Source: Pterobdella sp. o SKG-2022 (taxonomy: Eukaryota > Annelida > Clitellata > Hirudinida > Piscicolidae). From it: 64,000 nucleotides of DNA. A program made the translations under genes and the position numbers. This document shows positions 25,096 through 35,356 of the stretch, piece by piece (the stretch's first letter is position 1; every line of letters starts with the position of its first letter). The notes below the pieces were generated by a model that was not told where the DNA came from, made no database searches, and saw nothing but the letters and a program-made list of their open reading frames with translations. The stretch is taken from positions 13,308,626 through 13,372,625 of the forward strand of contig OZ038320.1 in the NCBI GenBank assembly GCA_964035795.1, given 5' to 3'.

Positions 25096-25345
25096 CAAGA
25101 TAACTTTTCAGAGACATTTTATTTATGTTTCGTATAGCTATTAAACTTTGAAAAAAATCAATTGAGGATTCATAAATTTAATTGAAATGAAAGCTATAAT
25201 CTTCGATAAATATAGCTTTATCATAAAACGTTAGCATGCTAAAGCTATACTTATCGAAAATTATAGCTTTTATTTCAAATAAATGTATGAATCCTCAATT
25301 GATATTTTTTCAAGTTTAATTTCAACAATAAGATACTTTATAAGT
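25096..25345. mobile_element. foldback element, family B (both arms)
   Basis: A palindromic unit. The left arm carries CAGAGACATTTTATTTATG, CAATTGAGGATTCATAAA and AAAGCTATAATCTTCGATAA. The right arm mirrors it with TTATCGAAAATTATAGCTTT and TGTATGAATCCTCAATTG. The centre contains CGTTAGCATGCTAAAG. No coding capacity is present. Related single-arm copies lie near 31330, 33475, 54685, 58225 and 58560. It has the look of a MITE or foldback transposon. Confidence 0.7.
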
Positions 25346-25517
25346 AACTCTATGCATAAAAAGTTTATAAAAACACGCGAAAAAAAGAAAAAACTCGTTG
25401 GATTGGACTGTTATCGAACCTACAGTTTTTAATGTAGGGAAATTCCACAAAAATTTACTACTCCTCACGAATTTCCTTCAATTAGTGAGGTCAACAAAGT
25501 AATTGTCCATAAAAGTC

Positions 25518-25608
25518 ACAAAGCTTTTCGTAAGTCTAACTTACATTATCAAGCGATCAAATTATGAGCTCACTTGATAATGTAAGTTAGACTTACGAAA
25601 AGCTTTGT
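25518..25608. repeat. perfect 36-bp inverted repeat, hairpin family D
   Basis: Arms 25518-25553 and 25573-25608 are exact reverse complements, separated by 19 bp. They start with ACAAAGCTTTTCGTAAG. The core AAGCTTTTCG recurs in hairpin or half-hairpin form at 29905, 31480 and 38345, which marks a dispersed family. Confidence 0.85.
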
Positions 25609-25861
25609 CTTTTGTGGCTGAATACTGAGTGTTTTTTTACCTCACTATTTGATTCAGGCTGCCTCGCTCTATACACCGGATCTTGGTTCCCCTCAGAATG
25701 AATACATCACGCATTCTCACACTCTTATCCTAATTTTAAGTTAACCTAAAATTCGTCAATTCCCTTTCAATCCTTATAGTCTCACTGCAAGTGACAAAAG
25801 CATAAGCAAACATCAAAATTTATGGTAGTTCTTATATTTTGATTCAGCTGTTCATCATTAA

Positions 25862-27801
25862 CCCGTTTGTGCCCATTGATCTCATATGAGATCACTCACA
25901 TCTAACAGTTTTACTAATTATTGGTTAATATTTATCCAAATCCAATTAATTTTTATTATTATCTAGGGTTATATCTTCAATATTGAATTCATTTTCCTTG
26001 AATTTTTATTTTATAATATTAAGCTTAAAATTGCCCAAACTTCCCTTTGACGGACGTTTATCGAAAAACATTCAATTAAAGCATAATAATTTATTTTTAT
26101 GTTGGAACAAAATGGAGTATTTTTAAGTTATCCTTAATTAATATTATAAAATTATAAAACTTGAGATACATGAAAAATTGACAGAATTAAAGGCATTAAA
26201 AGTTGCTGATCTCATATGAGATCAATGGCCACAAGTGTTAGCAAATGGGCTTTTTACACAAAATACATTATAACTAGTGGAATTTCAATTTAAAAAAAGT
26301 GGCTATTAAAAAAAAATAAATAAAATAGTCAAATAAATGAAAAATAATAACTTTTTGTAAATATTAGTTTATTTTTATAATTGAGTGAAACAAAATTTAA
26401 TAAAATACTTCGTACATCACACAGTTTATTAGGGACAAGCCAAGTATATTCGGCTACAAATTTTGGGATTGTGCGGTTCTTTAAGCTATTGCTTTAACTT
26501 TAACCTGTATTGTGGTAAAAACTTATCAGATCAACGGAAAGGCCTACAACTAGGATCATAAGTTTTGCTGAATACTTTGGATGCGGTAGAAGAAATCCAA
26601 TCGCACACTGCATTTTTTGACAACTTTTTCACAAGTTATCCATTATTGATTCATCTAAAAAGTTTTGGTTTTTGAGCAACAGAGAATATAAAAATAACAG
26701 GTTAAGAAAAGGCCCTTTGACTGACAAAAAAACAACGAATAAGCAAGAGACACTCACAGCTATAGTTTCGATATCAATAAAGAAATTCTAATTGCGAGGT
26801 GGCTAGATAATACTGTGGTAAACTTCGGAAAAAACTATAATGCAGTTGAACTTATTCATGAAGTAACTTGTTGGAAAAATGAATTATAATCAAAGTTTTA
26901 GTTCCAAGGCTTAATGCCTTTGAAACATTTAGCTCAAAATTGTGTGGAGTGGATAAGGACAATTGGTGGGCAAGCAAATATGCCACAACAATAAAGGCTA
27001 AAATGGTATTGGCCAATAATAACAATAATACTTGGTATGGCAGTAATAAACTCTCAAATAATCTGTAATTGGTCAAACGAGGAAAGTGATATGGAAGCCC
27101 AATAGCGGATTTGCTCACATTTAGAAGAGCAGTTAGCCGATTCTACTTCAAAAACTCTGCATTTAGGCAACAGAAAATCAAAAGATACAACTGTTCAAGG
27201 CATCCACAAGCTTATAATGATGTCTGTTTTAATCTTCAAAGACATATTATTATAACTAGAAATTAAGAAAGAAGATGCCAAAACAGGACATGCACCGCTG
27301 GACCACGGACATTTTGGAAAAATTCATGGTTACTTTGAGCATAGCTTGAATTTAGTTATATCATAATGATAAATAAGAATGAAAATTTTTATTTCCAAAA
27401 AATTTGATGAGTTTTTCGATAATATGTGAAATTTCGTTTTCTGTTATTTGAATATTAGAAGAGTGAAAATCCTTAATAATTTTGAAGAAAAAATATTTGT
27501 TTAGAACTTTTTGAAAAATTTTAATTACCTATAAATAGATAAATTTAAAATATTTTCATATTTTGTTTAAAAAAAAAATTAAAGTGGTTAAAATCTTCAA
27601 ACTACTCTTTAATGCTATGCGGTTAAAAGCCTATTTGCTAACACTTGTGCCCATCGATCTCATATAAAATCACCCTGTATCTCGCTTATTTTTTGCCAAA
27701 ATTAAAATCTGTTTTTTCTGTGTTTTCGTGAGATTGTTTTAAAGTAGAAACAAAAGTTTCAGTAAAAAGCTACTGCCATTAGCATTTTGGGCACAAACGG
27801 G
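25862..27801 (+). mobile_element. piggyBac-type element with TIRs and dead transposase
   Basis: Bounded by a perfect 14-bp terminal inverted repeat, CCCGTTTGTGCCCA at the left and its complement ending at 27801. It follows TTAA (25858-25861); the right flank is TCAA, a one-base-decayed copy of the TTAA target duplication. Subterminal GATCTCATATGAGATC units occur at the left end and near 26213, with a decayed copy near 27658. Plus-strand remnants of the transposase are visible: ILIARWLDNTVVNF (about 26790), a GVDK-like WSG/VDKDNWW region (about 26950) and KWYWPIITIILGMAVINSQI (about 27000) in another frame. Frameshifts and stops make it non-functional. The terminal structure and motifs are typical of piggyBac. 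Confidence 0.85.
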
Positions 27802-27805
27802 TCAA

Positions 27806-29900
27806 GAGCCGAGGAAAACTTTTAGTCGATCCTTGGTGTATCCCAACTTCCATTTTGTAAGTTATAATAAAAATATGTGCGAAAAATATATTGCAACTAA
27901 TTTAAAAAAAAACTTCATTAAAAATGTAGATATGAAAAAACACGTAACAACTTCAAGGGACAGTTTTTCGATTTTGCTGACAACATCGTCATTTCAATCA
28001 AAACTCAAAATCATGATACCTGGAAGCCTCTATTTCATCGAAACATTGAATTATAAATTCAAATATTATAGTATACTAAATTTCGAACATTATGATAAAT
28101 AATGCTTGTTTTTAAAATTGAATTCAAAAACTTACTTGAGTAAATGCAGAAGAATCAATAAAATGTTGCCATACAATGAATAGAAACAATAGAGTGCTGA
28201 GAAAAAGAATACAAAAAAGAGAGAAGAAAGTGCATGAAGATTGACTTCAAATTATAACCATGATCTTTATGATTGAAAGCATATAATTCTGAGACCAAAT
28301 AATAAAGATGAATTATCAGAAGTTAATTGAAATGTTAGTGTTAGAATGAGTGTAAACCTGATAAAGATTATATAAGACACCATATGCTGTAGTCATTAAG
28401 CACCAGTGATAACAACTTGACCTCGACAGTGATAAAAATTTTGATTCATTTGAGAATTTACTCATATAAGCTTATATAAAGCTGACTGGTTTTATGCATT
28501 TTTTTGATAAAATAAATTTTTTCCAAAATTTTAAATTTTAATTGTGAAAAACAACTTTTATAAAAATTTTGCATTTGATAGATACGACTATTTCATAATG
28601 ATAGAAGCATTTTATTGTGATTGATAAGTTTAAAGACACAAACATCAAATACAATACATTTGAAAACTCAACATAAAACTACATTTTATTTAAAATTAGA
28701 GTATAACGTTGGTCATGTTTGCTCTCCTCAACCCAATAAGTTACAATTCAAATTTATGTAAATTAAATTTTAATCACCGAAATGTTGTATTGCTGTCTTC
28801 GTGAATGGGACTTGCGGTATAAATGAAAACCCCTATCTAATTGGATACCATTATGGGAACATGGACATTAAAAAAAATGAACAGCAACCTGTTGCCTTAT
28901 TTTCGAAGAAATGATTTTAAAATTTCTTTATTGGTTGGTTTTGTCGATATATTGATAAACCTTAATGGGAATTAGCGGATTTGGCTAATAGGATTTTTAA
29001 ACATTTTCTCAATCGTTGCTGCTCAAGAATTTTTAATCTTGAAAAAACTCTGAAGGAAAGCAAAAAATACTAATGCGTCATATGTAGTTTTATTGATTTT
29101 ATAACACAGTTTCTATATAAAAATAGAAAATTTCAATTGAATGCACATATATAAACTTTTTATTATTATTGTTGTATTGACAATATTGGAAAACTTTTTG
29201 TTGCGGTTTTATTACAAAGACATATATTTAATAAATTATTTAGATCAACATGTTTTTCATATATTATGAAAAAGTGAGGAAATTTAAAATTATATAACAT
29301 CTCGAGAATTCAACAGTTAATGAATTATTATCAATGCACGTCAGCATCAATATGTAGGTTAATTATGCTTATAAAACAAAAAACAGATCGACTCAACGCA
29401 GCACTATGTTTGTTAAAGAACTGTTTAACAAATTGCATCAATATTAGTTTACATTACATGAATGCAACATGCCACTTTTCTCACACTCGTTTTACACATG
29501 CAGTAATTCAAGTTTTATTGCCTGAAAGCTTAAACATAGATCAAGCATGTTAATTAATGGCCCTCGTCATCATAAGCACATAGCAGAAAGGATAATGATT
29601 ACTTGATAGAATTTCAAAAACAATCATTGCATTTTAATCTTGACTTCATCCACTGCAGTTGTGTTATCTATATCAGCTTTATTTTAAAAGTCCAAAACTT
29701 CCATTTATTCTGAATAACTTTTAAAAAATTTTGTTTGCAGCATTATTATATTCATTTTATATCTTCAATTTAATCCCCACGTTGTAAAACAGCGTTTGAG
29801 TCATATTTGAGACATTTTGATCGATCAAAGAATAATAAAAAAAAAACAAAAACTACAATAATAATGAAAATGTGAGAATAAAACGCCAAGAATTTATTAA
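27806..29900. other. spacer, nothing recognised
   Basis: AT-rich sequence with two chance-length frames (27833-28102 and 29320-29553, plus) that show no recognisable motif. No clear splice-bounded coding block was identified. Confidence 0.45.
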
Positions 29901-29904
29901 TTTA

Positions 29905-29965
29905 TTAAACAAAGCTTTTCGTTAGAAAATCTTACATTATCAAGTGACGACACGAAAAGCTCCGT
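29905..29965. repeat. hairpin family D, decayed copy
   Basis: Contains AACAAAGCTTTTCGTTAG, TTACATTATCAAGTGA and ACACGAAAAGCTC, the same arm sequence as the 25518 hairpin but with only partial self-complementarity. Confidence 0.5.
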
Positions 29966-30435
29966 GTATCAAGTTAATGAATACTTTGTTTTAATCACTA
30001 TTTGGTCTAAGCTATTCGTCAACAATGGAATACTATTATTTTTATTATTATTAGCAGTGGTAGCAATACAAAGGGAACTCTAAATTATTTGAAATATTGC
30101 AATTAGTAGTAAATTATATAATTATAATTAGCACCTTGAATAAAACAAAAAGCTTACTTGAAAATATTTGCAAAATATACCATAACTGAATCATGAATAT
30201 AAAGCAACATTTTTTCACTCTTCTTTGATAAATTTTTCAGAGGCATCTTATGTATCTTCTAATTAAAAAAGCAACACTCAATCAAAAAACAAAAGTCAAA
30301 AAACGTATAAACTTATGTTATTGAAGTACCATTTGTTCTTACTTCGACAAATTTTTATACATATGAGTAAAATGCTAGAAATGATTAAAAGACGATAAAT
30401 ATTAATTATCATAATTATTTTATTAAGATGAGTAT

Positions 30436-30626
30436 TAATTTGTGAGGTGAATCTTGAATCTGATAATTTCAAGTTGGACGTTAGTTCGGACAGGTAGTCT
30501 ATAGAAATTCGTCCCAAGAAAATGTCTTTTTATCCATCATTCTATTGTATTATCAATAATCTAGACTGACCGCTGTCAACCCCAGTTACTGGGACATGTA
30601 CAGTAGTATATTCTAATTGGATTAAT
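30436..30626 (+). repeat. dispersed repeat family A, 3' part
   Basis: Shares the family A 3' half: GAATCTTGAATCTGATAATT, CAAGTTGGACGTTAGTTCGG, CTGTCAACCCCAGTTACTGG and TCTAATTGGATTAATAA. The 5' half is missing here. A start-like TTCTGGGCATGACGTTAAA lies near 30838. Confidence 0.65.
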
Positions 30627-30639
30627 AATAATAATAGTA

Positions 30640-30690
30640 AAAAACAAAGAAGCACAGTTTGCGAACTAGGATTGCTCCAAAGAGGCTAAA
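30640..30690 (-). mobile_element. short LINE 3' end fragment
   Basis: The segment CACAGTTTGCGAACTAGG and its continuation match, with a few changes, the 3' end of the LINE at 39030 (CGCAGTTTGCAAACTAGG). It probably derives from a heavily truncated copy of the same family. Confidence 0.45.
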
Positions 30691-31329
30691 TAAGAAATAG
30701 CATTGATAATATTAGTTTAAGTGGTAATAGGTGCATATCATAAATAAATATATTGTATATCATTCTCAGAACAGTGACCTTATATAAGATGCATCTAAAA
30801 GTAGGCATTTAGTGAATATTTATAAAAGTTTAAATTAGTTCTGGGCATGACGTTAAAAGGCATCTACGCCTTAGCGTTTAGGCCTGCTAGTTGGTGGGGC
30901 TGCTACCCTTTCAGGGTACAAATCTAAACGACCCTTCCCTGTCCTCCAGTATTCCTTTGGGTTTACTAATTTTATCTTGTTTCAAAATAACTTTTTTGGA
31001 GAACCCCACACAGACTGTTTCATCAGTCTGCTCTCATCAGGCCAGGTTCTTAAGACAAGTTCTTAATATACAAAGAAACATCCTAAGACCAACACTAACA
31101 GCCTGATGATGAAGATAGGGTACGTTCCTGATCTACACGGTGAAACATGGAAAAAAAAGTGTTCAAATGTTTCCAATGCATTTATTAAATTATCAATTGA
31201 AGATGCATGTATATTAGTCACAAAATATCCATCAAGTTCTGAATGTTAATTTCATATTTGAATGTAACTCATAAGAAGCATTTTAATGTATTTTCATTAA
31301 GTAATTTTTTTGAAAATTTTAGGTCGAGT

Positions 31330-31400
31330 TATCATAAACGTTAGCGAAATGCTAACCGATTAATCTTATCGAAAGTTATTGCTACTTTTGCCCTCTTGAA
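31330..31400. repeat. foldback family B, fragment
   Basis: Holds the centre and part of one arm of family B: AACGTTAGCGAAATGCTAAC followed by CTTATCGAAAGTTATTGCT. The rest of the element is not recognisable. Confidence 0.4.
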
Positions 31401-31479
31401 TGTTTTTAAAACCTCATTTGTTAATTAATTTTCAATTATAAAATTGCTTTTTTCAAAAGCCAAACCGTAAAATTAATAT

Positions 31480-31600
31480 AATTTCAGAACACTAGTAAGT
31501 TTATTAAGATACGAAGCTTTTCGTTATCAACGAACATTTTCAAGTAACGTTGATAACGAAAAGCTTCGTATCTTAATAAACTTACTAGTGTTCTGAAATT
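31480..31600. repeat. perfect 53-bp inverted repeat, hairpin family D
   Basis: Arms 31480-31532 and 31548-31600 are exact reverse complements with a 15-bp loop. The arm runs from AATTTCAGAACACTAG to GAAGCTTTTCGTTATCAACG. It shares the AAGCTTTTCG core with the hairpin at 25518, but the outer arm differs. Confidence 0.88.
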
Positions 31601-32441
31601 CTATTCAATTATAAAATTGCCAAAAATTCATTATACGTGATGCTTTTTTCAATGATCTATTTTATATTTTAATTCACACGACGCATTTGGAATAAATGTA
31701 TATAGAAATTTATAGATTATGCTAAGGTAAAAAAATTAAATTGAAAAACTATGAAATTTTTATTTGAAAAAAAAATATTCTCACAAAAGACCAAACCTTG
31801 CTATTCTATAAATAGTTTGGATTTTTTACCTGTTTTGAAATAGTTTTATCCTAGCATACCGAGTTAATTGGTGTTAATATACCCTTTTAAAAATACTTGT
31901 CGACAACATTAGAGAGTAATTTTGTATTGAGAAATGCAGCAAAACTTGAAATAAATTAATTTGAGTTTTGCAAAAGATGAAGTATCAAATCTACAAGGCA
32001 CAGAATGTTCAATGAAACACAATAACATACCCCGTCATCATTTTCTTTGAGCAAAATAGATACGTTGAAGGTGACAAATGTGATGAAGGACAATGTGAAA
32101 ATAGTTTTTAGCACCTATTCACGAAAAAATTTAAATTTCTTTTGATTAAAAGACTAATAACATTAAATAACAATGTGCAGAAGTAGAAAAGTGGTCTTAC
32201 CTGTTTAGTCTTTGCTCTCATGATAAGAAGAGGTATCAAAACAAAAATCTCTCAACCGAATTATGAAACTGTTGGAGTTTTATTATGAATTAGCCATTAT
32301 AAACAGCTATAATATAGATGTGGCATTTGGACAAATATTGATACTTTTGGATCAATAGCTGATAATGTTACTTTTAAATAACGAAAAAATTCATATTTCT
32401 AAAATTTCCTTTGTAATGGTTCATAATCAATTTGAAGTCTT

Positions 32442-32444
<3 letters not shown>

Positions 32445-32508
<64 letters not shown>

Positions 32509-32523
32509 GTATATATATATATA
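32445..32523. repeat. (AT)n microsatellite
   Basis: Nearly uninterrupted AT dinucleotide repeat of about 78 bp with two G interruptions near the right end. Confidence 0.95.
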
Positions 32524-32825
32524 AGTTCTGAAAATTAATTTTTTATTGAAGCTAGTTACGTCATGACTGTTTAAAAGTATATTGATAGCTGTCTGTGAAT
32601 AATAATTTTTATTTTAAATTTTTTAAACATAGAAAAATCATTTATTTATGAGACTTTACACAAAAAGTAACACTGTAAAACATACTGTGCTTCAGAGTCC
32701 CCAATATGGGATGACTGATCATCAACTTACATACTTTATAATGATATATGAACCATCTTGAATTATGCTGCTGTACATGTTCCAGTAAACAGTCTAAGTT
32801 ATTGATAGTACCCATAACGTAATTT

Positions 32826-33110
32826 ATAAAATGAGCCATTCACTTGGACAAAATTTTCATAAACTATCAACCCAAGCTAATGGCCAACTTGAAATTATTG
32901 AATTCAAGTTCTGCCATTAACACACTTGAGCAGTTTTTCTTGCCATGGTCAAAAAAAATCATCCTTCAGGCCTAATATAAAAATATTAGCATGTTGAAAC
33001 TTGCTACCAGATTCTAATGTTATCCTGGTTATAACAGACAAGCAGTTTTGAATTAAAGGTGCTGTTTGGTGCAGTTTTATATAGCGCCCAGAATTGGTAA
33101 CAAAAATATG
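32826..33110 (-). repeat. dispersed repeat family A, minus copy
   Basis: Minus-strand family A: a CGCTATATAAAACTGCACC start region, TTATAACCAGGATAACA, and a TAGCTTGGGTTGATAGTTTA end region. It lies head to head with the plus copy at 33166. Confidence 0.55.
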
Positions 33111-33165
33111 AATATAAAAAAAGCATCTAAAGAAACTGAATAAAATTAATATCAAAGAGCAGTTT

Positions 33166-33665
33166 GGTCCTGGGTATGATTTTTAACTGCACAAAAATTA
33201 GTGTCTTCAACTTAAAGCGGTCTTTCTGTTATAAACAAGACAACAATGGACTGCGGTAACAAGTATGACAAACTGAAGGACTGGTATCATTGTCATTTGG
33301 CTTGACAGTTGACTATATTTTTAAATTGATAATAGCAAAACAAACTACCCATGTGTAGAAACAGTGAATCTTAAATTCAATAGTTTCAAGTTGGATATTA
33401 GCTCAAGCTGGCAGTCTATGAAATTTTTTTTCAAAAAAAAGCTTATTTCTTAATAATGATATAAGTATCAGCATGCTAATGTTTTATGATATGGCTATAC
33501 TTATCAAAATTATAGCTTTCATTTTGAATGAATGTATGAATCCTCAATTGATGTTTTTAAAGTTTAATTGCTATACAAAACATACATAAGATGTCTCTGA
33601 AAAGTATCATCAATAATTTAGGCCAACTATTGTCAACCCTAGCTATAAAGCAGTATAATCTAATG
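33166..33665 (+). repeat. family A copy interrupted by a family B insertion
   Basis: Family A runs from GGTCCTGGGTATGA (33169) through TGGTATCATTGTCATTTGGC and GGCAGTCTATGAAATT, breaks near 33472, and resumes near 33605 with GGCCAACTATTGTCAACCC and TATAATCTAAT. The interruption is a single-arm family B unit. Confidence 0.65.
33473..33605 (+). mobile_element. foldback family B, single-arm copy nested in family A
   Basis: Carries GCATGCTAATG, GCTATACTTATCAAAATTAT, TGTATGAATCCTCAATTG and AAGATGTCTCTGAAAAG. It is flanked on both sides by AGTATCA, a possible 7-bp target duplication. It shows that family B moved after this family A copy was in place. Confidence 0.6.
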
Positions 33666-35356
33666 AAAATATTTCTTGAAATTATTTTTTAGATGTAAAC
33701 TTTGAGTATTAATTGTTATAGATTAAATTGAATTTTTTATCCATAAAGATTATATATATATATAATTATTCAAATAAATTGTAGTTGAATAATTCAAAGT
33801 TGAAAATATGTTGAAAAATAAAATTTTTTATTAAAAGTTTAATTTATTTCAGACATAAAGTTGGAACTGATTTTGATTTTCTTTTGAAATGAGCAATATT
33901 CATAGAAAACTTGAAAATTGCTGAACAACTGACATATAATAAATTTTTTAGATTTTTTTAAAAATTATGATATGAAAAAAATATAAATTACTAACCCCAA
34001 AGAACAGTTATAAAGAAAAAAGCAAGTTCAAGACCATTCAACATCAAAGTATGAACTCATCATTAAAAAATTATTACTGTTTAATTGGTAAGTTAGGCTC
34101 AAAAAAAATTTTTGGAAATGAAAAACAATGGTTCAATGACATTTTGTAAAACTTATTACCTGAAAGAAATTTAAAAGTTAATTCTTTATATCTTGGCATA
34201 AAGCCTGTCTAATGACCAAATAGTTTTAAGAGTTATTAAAAATATATATTTTTTTAAAAAATTGGTTATTTTTACATAATAAAAAAAAACATGCAATTAC
34301 CAATTATCAAAGTATTCTGTTTTTTATTTTTTTTATTTTTTTATCGAAATTTACAGAATAAATTTTTTTGAAACATACTGAATTTATTATGAAAGGTAAC
34401 AATTTTAATGAAAATCTTCAATGTTAAAAGCGCCGAGACAAAATTTTTGAATTCGCCTGTCGGCCAAATGTAAGTGTTTTACATATATTCTTTTAATTAT
34501 TGCAGTTTAATATTTTTTTTCGTGATTTTGCTTGATTTAAGATATTTATATGCAATAGTTATCAAATTTTTTTTTGAAGTTTTTGTTAATGTTTTCGACG
34601 TTAGTTTAGTTCTCGCTGGCAAATGATCTTGTGTAGTTTGGAAGTCATATAAAATGAGAGATTTTTCCTATTTAACAGTTTCATAAAAATTTCATAATTT
34701 GATTCAGGCACCGTATTCAAAAGCCTCGTACTGCCTAAAATTATTGTTTTAAATGATATCATCCTTATTTATTGCTTTTTAGTTTTTGTTCTTCTTTTCA
34801 ATGAACCATTTTGAAGAATCTTTGCAAAATAAGTTAAGATAATTTGATTAATTAAAAGTATTAAAAAATGCTATGGGATCAAAATAATTTTGTTGAACCT
34901 AGGCTTGTCTTATAAGCATTTAGAAGTTACAGAAAATAGTTCATTATAGTTTAGTCAATAAAGAAGATTTTGAGTAAAAGGTTAAAAGAAATGGAGAAGA
35001 CAAATATTCTTGAATGCTTCAATAAATAGCTCCAAAGATAATGGTTAATTGTGGTAAAATTTTTTTATTATATTTACAAATGATATTTTTGTTGAAAGCT
35101 ACAGTTTTTTACAAGAATATTTGAAAATAATTGTTAAAATACATTTGCCATTAATGAAACTTCAGAAGACTTAGATGATATTTATTAAAAATATTTTTTT
35201 GAAAGTTTGGCTCACAAATTCTATATGTATCCTATGTTATTTTTTTTTTTTTTCAGCTAGACTGACAACTTTTCACACATGAAGACATATTTAAAGTTTT
35301 AGATAAATCAATATCATGTGTCTTGAAAATTAAGCTTCAAATATACAACAGAGTTG
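33665..35356. other. spacer upstream of the p31comet gene
   Basis: AT-rich. A long pyrimidine tract ending in CAG at about 35258 is a strong 3' splice site, but all frames after it soon stop, so it may begin a 5' UTR exon of the downstream gene. A short frame at 34408-34469 (MKIFNVKSAETKFLNS...) ends at a GTAAGT donor and could be part of another 5' exon; its phase does not connect. Confidence 0.35.

Noticed and set aside
30838..31140. GC-richer block near 30840-31140 with a 71-codon plus frame as a gene
   Set aside because: It starts with a family A 5' fragment, and no recognisable domain or convincing splice site supports it; more likely an unclassified repeat.
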